A stretch of 64,000 nucleotides of DNA from Rotaria socialis (lineage: Eukaryota; Rotifera; Eurotatoria; Philodinida; Philodinidae), in assembly GCA_905331475.1 (NCBI GenBank), contig CAJNYU010002951.1, positions 1 through 64,000 of the forward strand, read 5' to 3'. Shown here piece after piece: positions 1 through 12,115 of this stretch. The notes under the pieces were generated by a model. The model saw only the letters and a list, made by a program, of their open reading frames with translations. It had not been told where the DNA came from and did not search any database. Position 1 is the first letter of the stretch; the number at the start of each line of letters is the position of its first letter. Made by a program: the position numbers and the translations under genes.

Positions 1-1040
1 CCCCCCCCCCCCCACAGAGATTTTTTCAAAAGAAATTTTTTTTTTCTCAGAATTATTCACAACATATATAAATCGATTCAGTTTTTGCAGTACGCATAAC
101 AATCGGATGTGAATCCGATGTTTCCGCATTTATTTCTTATAAATATTAAATATCAATGTTTTTTGCACGTTTCATATTCAAGAAAGATTCAGTTCTATTT
201 TCTATACAAAGCGTATCTGTACGCATGCATTTTTAATCCTATGTTGCAGTATGACATTTCACTTACAGACAAACAAATGTCGCAGTCATTTTTCAATAGG
301 TTTTCAAATCTGATTTCATATAAAATAAAAAATTGATATTCTACTTAATTATGCGTTATTTTCTATGCCATTCGATTGGAATTCGATTGTTGTCGAAATA
401 AAAATTTGTTTTCCAAAACTGAATTCTTTATCGATTAAATAAAATCGTACATTGAAATAACTGAAAGTAAATGCTATGGCGTTTGTATTTTAGAGCTTAA
501 GATTAAAAGAGTGTGTTCTTATATTTGTGTTATAATAATAGAATATGAAAAGAAATATGACATAGGAAGAGAAAAGACAAAATTCTTGCCAAAGAAGCAT
601 CTTATTACATTTTTCCATTAGATTAGGTTGGCATTTCTTATAACATATTTTATCACACGCTTGACTCTTTACGTTTTTATTTCTTTTTTTCTCAGATACT
701 TTTCTTTCTTTTTCTCTCATTTCCATGACCAGTTTTAAAAATACCTACACTTCACTTGTGATGTGAGCATTAAATAGTTGTCACTAATCAGTAAAACAAG
801 AATGAGTTTATATTTTAAAACAAAGCAATTCAACGCTTATTGATTCATTCATAATTCTACTACATAGTTCTCTCCTATTTCCTTTTGTTTTTTTCTCACA
901 TGAATAATCTGTAAGTGTTTCATTTTGTTTTCTTGAACATTGTAGATCCATATATTTTTCTTTCTTTTTTTGTTTTTATCTTCAATAGTCTCATTCGTAT
1001 CATTATAAGTAAATGACTGAAGAAATATTTATTTAACAAA
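1..1040. other. AT-rich spacer upstream of guanylyl cyclase
   Basis: The first 13 bases are a run of C. The rest is AT-rich with poly-T and poly-A tracts and no coding pattern that I can link to a family. The short open frames at 109-336 and 490-726 have low-complexity composition and no exon-like neighbours. The last few hundred bases presumably hold the promoter and 5' leader of the cyclase gene that starts at 1041, but no specific element can be named. Confidence 0.6.
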
Positions 1041-4000
1041 ATGTACGGTCTTCTATTACAATCAGCTGTTGAAATTATTCAAGCTAAATATGGACAAGAA
1101 ACTTGGGACCAAATTAAAACAATACTTCGTATTGATACAGATTCATTTTCGGCTTTTCATCAATATGGCGAAACATTATTTATACGAATTGCGAACCTTT
1201 TAAGTGAACTTAAACGTATGTTATGCTTTATTTTAACAGAGTTCGGTAGTTAACAAGAACAAACTTTAATAAAACAAACAAAAACACATGTCAGAGTTTT
1301 CTCAATGTATGCGAGACAGGATTGAGTTGGACGAAAAAGACAATGGGGCATGTTGGTTAAAAATACGTTTAATATCTGATTATACCCGATTTTCATGATC
1401 AGTTCAAACATGACTATCGGGTAGGATTATCCATTAAGTTTATTAGTGATTAATTAAAAGAAGCTCTTTTTTTTTAAAGAATAAAATTCGTATTGTAATA
1501 AGGACAAAATCATATGTCATAGAATGTTGAATGAAAAGCTAGTTGATTTCTATAGAAAACTGCAAAAATGAATAATAATATAATTCCTTTTACTACCGAC
1601 TGAAAACGAAGTGACATTGGAAAAGGTATTATTTATTTATTTAGATGAACCGATTAGCGATATTATGGATATATTCGGCTTTGAATTTGTTTCCTATGTG
1701 TCTAATAATGGTTATGATCAAATATTACGAATTCTGTATGTTATATATATATATATATATGTTGGAGGGGAAATTAAAATTCAGGGCAATTTAAAATTCC
1801 CCTAGGGGAAATTAAAATTTTAATCTCACCTAGGGTAAATTATAATTTTTTGTATTTTTTATATAATTTTCGATTTTTCTGAAATAGTTAAAAATGAATA
1901 TTCGTCTTGAGGTCTGGACAGGAATGTTTGTGCGAATGCCAATCATCTGTGTGGGTGTAGCTGTACAAAGCCAGTTTGAATGCACAATATAAGTGCGGGT
2001 GCGGGTGAGGGTGAGGGTTTGATTCGTACGGGCTCACATCCTTTCACACTCACACCCACACCCACATATAGACCCACATCCATCCACACCATCACACAAA
2101 CAGTACATTTTTACCTATTTCAGAAAAATCGAAAATTACATAAAAAAATACAGAAATTTTTAATTTGCCCTAGGTGAGGTTAAAATTTTAATTTCCCCTA
2201 GGAGAATTTTAAATTGCCCTGGATTTTAATTTCCCCTCCAACATATATATACATTTATTTATTTTTATCAATATTTTAATAATTAATTTTAGTGGGCATA
2301 ATATGAGAGATTTTTTAAATGGTTTGGATAATTTACATGAATATATGCGTTATAGTTATCCCCGAATGCGTCCTCCATCATTTTATGTTGAAAAAGAAAG
2401 TGCTGAAGGACTCACATTGCATTATCGGAGTCGACGACGAGGTTTTGTTTATTATGTAATTGGACAAATAACTGAGGTTTGATATATTTTTTTATTCTAG
2501 TGTATACATCTATTCGTTTTTGAAAAAAAACGTTATTCTTTGAGATTTACAGTTCTTGATGAAGAAAGAAAATACAGATTAATGCCGTCCAGACCGGTAT
2601 TTGCGTCACCAAATCTTTTTATTCTAGCTGACAGCTTAATATTTATATCAAGCTCTCAAATAATGATATTCAACGAATCAGTAAAGAATTCATCAGAAAT
2701 CTAACTATGAATCAAATAAACAATTGTACTTTGACTGTCTACACTAGATGTGTAACTTATTTCTCACCGAGAAAGTATAAGTGAAGTTAATACTCTTCAC
2801 ACCCAATAAAACAACTAAGCACATGAGTAACTGCGACTACCTTAATGAATCATGTGTTGTACATCTCTCAACTTGCTCAAGTCTTTGTTTTGTTTTACAA
2901 TGAAATTTTCCTTTAGATTGGTCGTCGTTATTATGATTCACATGTCGAAATAGAAATAATCAGCGAACGAGAAGAATTGGATGTAACACATATTGTATTA
3001 CAACTTAAATTCGAAAATACAGCATATATTAAAGAAGCTATAAATAATAAAGATGCACAAGAACTACACTTAGCACTTGATTCTGAGGTTTTTCTTGAAT
3101 TATTTCCATTTCATATGGTTATATCAGAATCATTAAAAATCATATCAGCTGGAAGTTCATTATCACATCTTTTCCCAAATATTACCGGTGAATTATTACG
3201 TGATATATTTCATCTTGTTCGGTAAAATGACAAACATCTTTATTATATTTCGTTTTCTCTATTGAAAGTAAAAAACATTTTCATTAACTTCTTTTTCAGA
3301 CCTATTATTACATTAAATTGGTCTCAGATTGTCTTACATTCGAATAATGTATTTGAATTCACAACTATTGAACCATTACATAAACACATACATATTCAAA
3401 CAAAAGACTATGATTCCGGTAAAATTAAAACATCCATTGTTTTCTTATATTTTTTAGTTTATTTTAGATATACTCTTAAAGATGCCATTACATCAAGATA
3501 TAAATGATACATATTTGAAAATGCGCGGTCAAATGCTATATTTACATGAATGGAAAGCCATCGTGTATTTAGCAACCCCAATGTAAATTTTGTAGAAGTA
3601 AAAAGATAAGTACTTAATACGCTAATTTTATATTTTAGTCTAGAAAATCTTGATGTTATGATTAATACGGGTTTATTTATAAATGATCTTTCAATGCACG
3701 ATTCCAGTCGAGATTTAGTCTTAGCTGGTACACAACAAAGTGCTGAACTTAAATTAACACTTGATCAAGTAAATTAGAAATGATGTCTTATGAAAAAAAA
3801 AAATGCTGATTATTATTTACTTCAGGAAAAACAAAAAAGTAACGCATTAGAAGAAAGTATGAAAAAATTGGACTCAGAAATGAGAAGAACCGATCTACTT
3901 TTATATCAAATGATACCGAAAAAAATTGCCGATCGATTACGTAATGGTGAAAAAACAGTGAATCTTTGTGAAGTAAGAATAACTATTAATTTTCCTAGAG

Positions 4001-6579
4001 AATATATTTTAACATATGCGTTAAGTAAGACTGAAAATTTCTAATTGAATTTTGACAGATTCTATGTATCACAAATGATAGTTTTCCAATAAAATATCAA
4101 TTCGATGCAATATCTTTTTCAATTTATAGAAAAATAAATTCTAATTGGCAGAAATTTGATATGCTCATTGAGAATAACTTTAAGCGTTAATTCTAGATTA
4201 GCGTTTGCGGCAATGTTTGACGTATACGATTGACTTGTCACCGGCAAATAGTATAATTTAAGTAATAGACAGAGCAAATTATATTTTAATTGACACGTAT
4301 AAAAATAGCCACGATTGAATCTTGGCTTTTTTCTATAATCAAAAATGATAGCAATAAAATATGGATTTAATTTTTTTTTCTTTTTCTAGTTTACTCTAGC
4401 CTAGAGCAACATAATATTAAATCGATTATATTAAGTCTTCAGGTACTTTTTCAAACACATCTCAAAGGCGTGCATAGATTTTTAGGTGAACGTTGAAAAA
4501 TAATTCTTCAAAGTAGTGCCACTTTTATATAATATGTATGGAGGTAGCGAACTCAATTACAAAAAAAAAACATTCTTTTACAAATTTAGCAGTTTTATCA
4601 CTCAGCTTAAAGCTATGAATGTCTACTATGCTCAGAGGTTATTTTCAGTGATGGAGTCAATGTTTTGTGTTGTTTGAAACACGATACTTGTCCTTGGCGA
4701 ATCTTGTGATCATATTGTTTATGTTCCTATTTGATGATTCATTTTTTTTGAGACACGCACGACACAATTAAACTGCGTAATTCTATGATAAAATAGTCAC
4801 ATTTTAATAATGAAAATAATCAAAGTTTTTTGAACCGTTGAATTGTTGGAGAGTGACACTTACAAGATGTGTTACGATTTACTATGAGTTAAACACGTAA
4901 TCTAAAACAAATTGTCATTGTTCGTAGAGCTGGCCAAAATAATAGGAGCTGGAAATGGTTTGTGAACGACAATCGTTTACAATCTTAATTTTTCACTGAA
5001 TGATTTCATTTTATTCATCGTAAATATAGCTTTATCATATTAAAACTAATATAAGCGATATCTATAGGACGCTATTGAATAGTTCTTAACAGTAGCCAAT
5101 AGCAAGAAATTCATTGGTTATTTTATTTGTTAGTTAGTTAGTTACTCATTCTACAGTAGATCGGTCGAACTTCTTTAATATTTTATTTCTTAGACTTTTG
5201 AAAGTTGTACAATATTATTCAGTGATGTTGTTGGTTTCACATCAATATGCGCTCTACTTACACCAATGGAAGTTGTTTCTATACTCAATGAAATGTATAC
5301 TAAATTTGATAAATGTTTGGAAAGTCATAATTGTTACAAAGTTGAAACGATTGGTGATGCATATATGCTAGTAAGTGGCTTACCCGAACGTAAGTTATTT
5401 ATTCTTTATAAAACAATTAATTCTATTTGTTGTATTTTCTACTTTTTCAAAGGTGCAAGAAATCATGCTGCAGAAATTATTGATATGGCATTCGATATGC
5501 TTGATGCAATTATTACTGTGTCGAATCCGACAAATAATGAAAAACTTAAAATACGTATTGGTTAGTTATTTAGATTATTTCTTCTAGAAAACAAAAATGC
5601 ACACTTTTATTGTTTTTAGGTTGTCATAGTGGTCCAGTTGTCGCTGGTATAGCTGGTATTAAAATGCCTCGTTATTGTTTGTTTGGTGATACAGTAACGC
5701 AAGCAAATAGAATAGAACAAACTAGTAAAGTAATTATATGACATTTAAAAATATAACTATAATATTAATATAATTTACTTCCGTCAGAAAACGAGCCCAT
5801 GGCAGAAAGAAACAATATCTCTATTAAATTCTTAGAGCACATTCAGCGTCGGGATTCTTTGTTTTTTAATTAAATATTCTTTTAATAATCCTTCTATTTT
5901 GATGGAACCGGCCAAATATTAGTATGCATGTTTTAATTATAGCTTAGAGAAAAATTCTCTTCCAGGATAGTCCTCTCTGACAAATCCTTGTATTAACTAA
6001 TTTAATTGCCAAGTTCTAAAATAAAAATATAGAACTCTAATCGAAATAATCTTCTAATTTTAGGCATTGCATATTCATATAAGTGATTCAACGTATAGAT
6101 TACTCGATCGGAAAGCATATGAATTCGAAGAACGCGCGAGAGTTACAATAAACGGTTCTTTACCGTCGAATACATTTTTTGTATTGAAAAAAAAAGATCG
6201 ATCGGGAAATATTCAAATACGTCCATTTCATCAAGCCTACGAAGAAATGAAACGACAAGAGATCAACGAAGCTAAACAAGCACAATCTATGTTGATCAAA
6301 AATATCAATAAACATGATCCTACATCTTATACGTTAAAACCAAATGGTGTCAATCTATCATCAGTTTCAACTAATGCTCTATCGATATCAGCAGGATCTG
6401 CTGAAATAATAGTATCTACTAAAGCTAATAGTGACTCAAGTATGAATGAAAATAGGCGCCTCAATAATGTAGATGGTAATAGTCAGTCATTGAAAATATT
6501 TGAAACTGTTAATGGAGGACACGAACCAAAACTACCGATTCAAGACCGATTACGAAGTAGAACATGTCAATTACTTTGA
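1041..6579 (+). CDS. Soluble guanylyl cyclase, beta type (haem-NO/O2-binding)
   Basis: Makes cGMP from GTP in response to a gas bound to haem. Twelve exons: 1041-1215, 1645-1735, 2293-2476, 2917-3221, 3300-3418, 3468-3582, 3639-3768, 3826-3972, 5194-5389, 5453-5560, 5620-5729, 6064-6579. They join in phase to 731 aa. The start [11 protein letters not shown] is the usual HNOB start. The haem ligand His is in NLHEYMR, and the Y-x-S-x-R haem-propionate motif is in [14 protein letters not shown] domain and a coiled-coil linker ([17 protein letters not shown]) follow, then the class III cyclase domain with metal aspartates in FSDVVGFTS and TIGDAYM. The Glu in KVETIGD and Cys in MPRYCLFGD indicate GTP rather than ATP. 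The usual catalytic Asn after FGDTV is Thr. A polar tail of about 150 residues follows. The RSRRRGF stretch resembles invertebrate atypical beta-like cyclases (Gyc-88E, GCY-31 type), so a homodimer or O2 sensing is possible. AATAAA lies at 6640. Confidence 0.92.
1760..2243. mobile_element. Non-autonomous TIR element in intron 2 of the cyclase gene
   Basis: The left end starts TGTTGGAGGGGAAATTAAAA and the right end is its reverse complement. The inverted arms run about 130 bp each (roughly 1760-1890 and 2097-2243), including CCTAGG-centred blocks and a shared tract reading CGATTTTTCTGAAATAG. The element sits in a TA run, so the flanking TATATATA on both sides could be an 8-bp target duplication or plain microsatellite. 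No ORF for a transposase is present. The centre carries G-rich GTGCGGGTGAGGG units (1993-2018) facing C-rich CACACCCACACCCACA units (2046-2090). The superfamily is not assigned. Confidence 0.8.
3973..5193. other. Long intron 8 of the guanylyl cyclase gene
   Basis: This 1.2-kb intron is much longer than its neighbours, most of which are under 80 bp. It is AT-rich with many stops in all frames and no recognisable exon. It might hold an old insertion, but I could not find matching terminal repeats. Confidence 0.5.
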
Positions 6580-7553
6580 GGTCATTCTCAAAGAAAACGA
6601 ATATTTTTTTTTGTTTATTATGTATCCGATTTTATTTTGAATAAAAAATAGACAAAAGTTTTCATTTTTTAAGTATATGAAAAAAGAAAACGCCATCATT
6701 ATTTTCTCTTTCAGATATTCAATTTGCCTGTATAAATGTTAATCTAGATTAAGTAAGAAGCCATCGAAAAAAGACATACAGGTAAAGAAATCACACGCTT
6801 GGCAAACCTGGCTAGCGAATGTCAAGTACGAAAACAATATTTTCTACTTTTTAAAAAACAAGACTACACATGAATATTAAAAAAATGTTGTATGAATTCG
6901 AAATCATTTGCACCTGATACACTTAGTTCGTCTTCTACTTAAACCTACCATTCAAAGTAAACCAACTTTGAAAATTTTTTCATCTTAACTATATGGAATT
7001 AAAAGTCCAACAATAACTAACTTTGTTATCGAGAAGTCACTAGAAACTGCATCAAATAAAATGAGTAGAAATTAACTACACTGAAAACATACTAAAATAA
7101 TAGTTTACGTCGATGATTTCGAGTTGTTGAACATGTTGAAATTTTTTCTTTCATTTTGCAGATAGAAAATGATACATCCTCATATAAAAATCAGACTAGA
7201 CATAATAACTGTAATTTAGTAATTAGATCTTAGAAATTTTGTAAAATTTCCAATTGTATTGTGCTAAATAATACTCATTAACTTTGCTAAGATGATGATC
7301 TATATTGATATTTATGATATTTAAGTTCAGAGTAAGAATGACTTCTTTTCTTCATTTTCAAAGTGAATAGTCATAGATTAGAATTTTATTACGTGACCCA
7401 TTGTTAGTACATCTTAATTGATAAGATTTAAAAGAAGATTTCTAAAGAACGTCTTGCTTACGATTAGAATAGTTTTATTTTTTATGCATATTTTCAATTT
7501 CATTCATATTTTATATGTTTGTTTTATTTTAATTAGATTTTAAATCAACCACA
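6580..7553. other. Spacer between cyclase and TMEM41B
   Basis: The cyclase 3' end with AATAAA at 6640 is followed by AT-rich DNA without a supported gene. The last part is the leader of the TMEM41B gene. Confidence 0.5.
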
Positions 7554-8510
7554 ATGATCAATAATTCTCATCCTGTACAAAACGAACGTATCGAACGTCA
7601 TCATTTGGTTTTACTCGGACTTATATTTCTTATCTCACTAGCAAGTCTATTGGTGATCTATATTTTATTTCCAAATATTGATCCGTATGTAGATAATTAG
7701 AAAAAAAGAAATTCCGAAATAGAAATGAAATTAAACAAACTATTTTTAGTAAAGAAAAACATGCTTTTAAAATACCGAAAACAATTGATGATGCAAAAAT
7801 TCTTGGCAATGTTCTATATAAATACAGTAAACATCATCGATATATAATAATGACTGCTTTCTTTATGTCGTATATTTTGTAAGTTGAAACAAATTTTTGT
7901 ATTCTCGATTGAAAGTTATTTTTCTTTATTTTCAGTTTGCAAACGTTTGCTATTCCAGGTTCAATATTTTTGAGCATTCTCGCTGGATTTCTTTATCCGT
8001 TTCCACTAGCATTATTTCTCGTTTGCCTATGTTCATCATTAGGTGCTACGTTTTGTTATTTACTTTCGAAATTATTTGGTAGACATATACTATTAAAATA
8101 TTTCCGAAAGAAAATTGTCGATTGGCAACTAAAAGTAAAATCGCTATTAATTTAAATCGACAGAAAAGAACAAAAATTTTGATTTTTCTTAGGTTCAAAA
8201 ACGTGCAGATAGTCTTCTATGGTTTATTATTTTTCTTCGTATAACGCCTATTTTACCCAATTGGTTCATAAATGTTTGTTCGCCTATACTTGATGTGCCA
8301 TTAAAACCTTTTTTTTTCGGTACATTTGGTGGTGTTGCACTACCCTCCGTATTGTTTATTCAAGCGGGTAAAACACTTCATCAATTGTCATCTCCATCGG
8401 ATGTATTTTCATGGAGTTCAATATTAATGCTCGCTGTGTGTGCAAGTTTATCATTGCTTCCAATTTATTTTAAGAATAACATTGAAAAGTTTTTTAAAAA
8501 ACAACGTTGA
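7554..8510 (+). CDS. TMEM41B: TMEM41B-like ER lipid scramblase (VTT/DedA domain)
   Basis: TMEM41B is an ER membrane scramblase needed for autophagosome formation and lipid mobilisation. Four exons (7554-7684, 7750-7878, 7936-8134, 8193-8510) join in phase to 258 aa, close to the usual family length. After a first membrane segment (LVLLGLIFLISLASLLVIYIL), the VTT domain shows LQTFAIPGSIFLSILAGF, YPFPLALFLVCLCSSLGA and FLRITPILPNWFIN, the family's signature blocks, then GTFGGVALPS and a final hydrophobic segment before a lysine-rich tail. Conservation with the vertebrate B paralogue as I know it is strong (LQTFAIPGS, FLRITP, PNWFIN), which favours TMEM41B over TMEM41A or TMEM64. AATAAA is at 8538. 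Introns are 51-65 bp. Confidence 0.93.
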
Positions 8511-10748
8511 AAATTGTTTTTTTTCACTTTATTTCGAAATAAAAAAGATCAAGAATTGTTTTCTAAAGATACATTTCATATTGACATTGTTGCGTTTATC
8601 AGATTGAATTCAAAGAGGATTCTTTTATTTAATACTTACTAAGAGGTATTGTACATATGTAAATGTCTTGGCGGCGTACTAACTTATTATTTTAAAATTA
8701 TAAGTTTTAGTTTTTGAAATTCTTCTGTTATTGACGATGAAAGATGATAGTCTTATCGAAAGGATTTCTTTTTGCACAAAGAAAACGACGTTTGAATTTA
8801 ATCCTTGAGCGGTTCAGGTTCACACTTTCTTGCTATCATTACTGATGACAAGAGTGACTTGCAATAATAAGATATCCATATAGTTGCCCCAGAACATTTA
8901 GTATATTAAGGTTAAATCGCAGGACTTACCGGGAAAACTACAATTTCTATGGCGCGCTTCATCTGTCATCAGAGTTCTTATTTCTGCAAGAGAATCCTGG
9001 CTTTATCAACTTTTTCCTTGCAGAGATTTAATGACAGTTCGGTTTAATATTCAGGAAAAATATCGTCTCTTTTTGAATTCTCTGTCGCTAAACTATTCAC
9101 TTAATAGGATCATGTAAATATCTAGAACAGGTTCGCACGAATAAAAGCAAGCATTCTACTTCGCATATGCATTACTACAACAGGGGAAAAGGTCTCTTTA
9201 AAAAAAACTTCAGAACTGATAGACTTAGTTATCAAGTATTCAATGAAAGTAAAATAGTAGTTAAGTCAGAATTACGAATATATGTTGTCCCAGATTTGAG
9301 ATACATGAAGATGGAGATTACTTAATGATTGAATATTCCAACTCGTAAATATAGCAAAAGTCATGTTGATCGATTGAGCAACAGATTTTCTTAAGTTCAT
9401 GATCAAAGAAGAAAGAAGAAGCTAGGTATTCAGATGGTAGCAATGCTTCATTCATTAATTTTTGCAACATTCTTAACAAATGTCATAATGTTTGATATAC
9501 ATAAGTAACGTTAGGAGGTCGCTAGTCATAGAATAATTCTTGTCTGCTTTTTTGAAATATTCATTTTAAATAAGCATTGCGTCTGTTGAATATTATTCAA
9601 ATTTCTAATGATTACATTTTAAACTACAGTGAAATTAATAAATTAAAGAGCGAACAACTAAAATACGATTTTACTCTTATGACGTTACTTGTACTTCCAA
9701 TAGGACTAGTATAGCCAATAGGAATTGTCAAACCTATATCGATCTTGTAATTAATTATGTTAATTATTAAATGTATAGCATGAATAGACAGACGACGAGA
9801 CTAGCCAACAAGCAGCTTGAGTATTGCCACAAGCTGTAAAAATTATTTTGAAAAAAATTATAAACAGGAAAATTAATAGTAGATTTTCAAAGATTATGCG
9901 TGGAGAGAACTTATAATCTAGGTTTTCTGCACCTACAATTTGAAATTCTAATGCTCTTCGAATATGTTCGAAGAATAGAAAAAGCAATATCCTACGCTTT
10001 GCAGAACCGCTTTTTGTGCGAGATAGAACAAACATATGGCTTTCTACGTTGTAGTCTATTTTTTTCCATATAAACTAGTTCGCGTGTTCTATTAGATTGC
10101 TGTATCTGCGATGGCAAAAAACATTGTGAAGCGTGTCAAGATTTCAAATTTTGTAGCGAATTATTGACTCTATCATTTTATTAAATATCAGCAAACTGAG
10201 AATTTCATGTTCGGTTTTAGGGGAATAACTAAATTTAAAAAAGCATCTAAGAATTTTTCTGTAGACTTACCAATAATATTCATAAGAAATTCTCATCGAG
10301 ACACTGTTAAGAAATCGAAAAATAAATTTATATTTGTCGATATTCAGAATATTTATGTTCTACTGAAGACATAGGAGAGATAGCATTTGATACCAATGGA
10401 AAACCCGGATTCTGGTCCAGTTCGAATTCTCCATAAATTACAAATAGTTTATTCAAAAACCGATTAAACTGAAGTGTTCAACCCATAGTTACTTAGTTAC
10501 TCTAATGAAAATAATAATTTCATATTAATCAAGTCATCGTTTGACTACAGTTTTATATCTTCGCGTCATCATTCATATGATATTCAGTCGTTACTAATTA
10601 AAGTTCATAAAAAAGAATTGCAATTACAGAAAAACAGATTCATTCAAAGCATCAGACATTTATCCAATGAGAACAAATATTAGTTTTTTATTTAAACGAA
10701 AATTTAAGCATATGATACTACTTGAACTCAATCCACATTATACTGTAG
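8511..10748. other. Gene-poor spacer
   Basis: About 2.2 kb of AT-rich sequence. The only longer open frame is a minus-strand one at 9760-10035 with low-complexity hydrophobic content and no family resemblance. I see no gene or clear repeat pair before the hAT-type element that follows. Confidence 0.5.
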
Positions 10749-10784
10749 CTTTCGATTAGAGTCCTGCAGGTTAAGACTTTTTTG

Positions 10785-10925
10785 TACCCTAACCCTGCCA
10801 TATCGTAAAACTTCGTACCCTTGTCCTACCCTGCCCTACGACGTTCTTACCCTAGCCCCACCCTGCCCTATAGACTTCGTAACCTTGCCCTACCCTGCCC
10901 TAGGGGCTTTGTACCCTTGCCCTGA
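10785..10925. repeat. CCCTA/CCCTGCCC minisatellite, left array in the hAT-type element
   Basis: Four or more diverged copies of a roughly 32-bp unit. Each unit contains a GTACCCT-like start, one or two CCCTGCCCTA blocks and a CGTTCTT/CGTACTT-like tail. The same unit reappears in the right arm at about 11320-11420 in the same orientation, so these are direct repeats within the element and not part of its inverted ends. Confidence 0.75.
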
Positions 10926-11021
10926 GGGTGTGGGTGTGGCTGTGGGTGTTATTCTGTCCAAACGCTCATCCACATGCACACTATACATGCAAATCCACAT
11001 CCACACCCACACCCACACCCA
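10924..11021. repeat. Inverted TGTGGG-like telomeric tracts
   Basis: The G-rich tract GGGTGTGGGTGTGGCTGTGG (within 10924-10949) faces the C-rich tract CCACACCCACACCCACACCC (within 10994-11021). The 44-bp spacer between them contains CACATGCACAC-like sequence. The unit matches (TGTGGG)n, which I recall as the bdelloid telomere repeat. The arrangement could form a hairpin. Confidence 0.7.
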
Positions 11022-11468
11022 TCAAAATCCTCTTTTCGGGAATCAATTTGCGAGTCAACGGAAGTAGCTATAAAGATTTTTGAAAAAAATGGTACATCTA
11101 TTATCTCGATTCTTTCACTTCACGTTTTAACCAGTTTTTTCTGNTACTAAAGAATAGGCCATTGTTTTCCGTTCGTTGTTATTCTACCCATTCGATTTAG
11201 ATTATGATATCACTCTTTACACTGTTTTTGATCAAAAAGATGTCAGAAATATATATTAAGTTCTACTCTATAAAATTTTTATTTATATGAGCTACACCCT
11301 ACTTATACCCTAAATATTTTTTTTGTAACCTTACCCTACCCTGCCCTACGAGCTTTATACCCTAACCCTGCCCTGCCCTACGAGTTTTGTACCCTAGCCC
11401 TATCCTGCCCTGCAGGGCATGGTAGGGTAGGGTAGGACAAGGTTGACCTGCAGGACTCTACTTTCGAT

Positions 11469-12115
11469 TTCTCACAAAATCATTCCGAATAATGATTGAC
11501 GTCAGAACTTTTATGAATACTCTTTTGAAAATATTTCCCTAACAACTTGAATATCGATGATGATTACTTTTATGATAGATATGAATAGGACGTAAAAAAT
11601 AAAAGAAGTAGGCAATTTACTTTCTGTTAAAAGCAATTTTCATCTATCCAACAATAAATGATGATAATGAATAAGGTATAACTGTCTAATGGCAATTATC
11701 AAATTGAAAAAAAAAGAACAAAGTGAGTTCATTTTCTTCTTGCTTTTTTTATGTCATAAGACATTATATTTCTCATTTATCAAGAATATGTTCGATACTA
11801 TTCTCTGATGCTATATCATCAACATCTTAAAAATGATAAAGCGACATATTACATTATATATATATGGAAAGAAAATAGTGAAAGAAATGGAAGTGTTCAA
11901 AAAGTAATTAAATTTTTATTTTCCATAGGATACAACTTCAACTTACACCTTCAAAAAACATACTTTTGAGAAAAAACAAAGAAAAAGAAAAGTTGTGAAA
12001 GTAGCTCTAGAAAATTTGCTAAAACATCATTTTACATTTTACATTTTAAGAGTAAAGTTGTCTTCTACTATTAGTAAAATATTCAGAGAATAAAATACTA
12101 GTTATTCTCAGCATC
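11469..12115. other. Spacer and leader before polycystin gene
   Basis: AT-rich DNA downstream of the hAT-type element's target duplication. No coding potential is visible. The 3' part should contain the promoter and 5' leader of the polycystin gene. Confidence 0.5.

Larger units (their letters stand above)
10757..11460. mobile_element. Non-autonomous hAT-type element, 704 bp, with 8-bp TSD
   Basis: Both ends read TAGAGTCCTGCAGGT (inverted), followed by TAA on the left and CAA on the right. The perfect direct repeat CTTTCGAT flanks it at 10749-10756 and 11461-11468. An 8-bp duplication with ends starting TAGAG fits the hAT superfamily (known 8-bp TSD, YARNG ends). No transposase ORF exists, so it would need an enzyme in trans. 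The inside is composed of roughly 32-bp repeats rich in CCCTA and CCCTGCCC (10785-10925 and about 11320-11420), plus G-rich TGTGGG-like and C-rich CCCACA-like tracts at the centre. One ambiguous base (n) lies at about 11144. Confidence 0.88.

Noticed and set aside
9760..10035. 91-codon minus-strand open frame
   Set aside because: Low-complexity hydrophobic stretches, no family resemblance, and no exon-like partners; it is expected by chance in AT-rich spacer.
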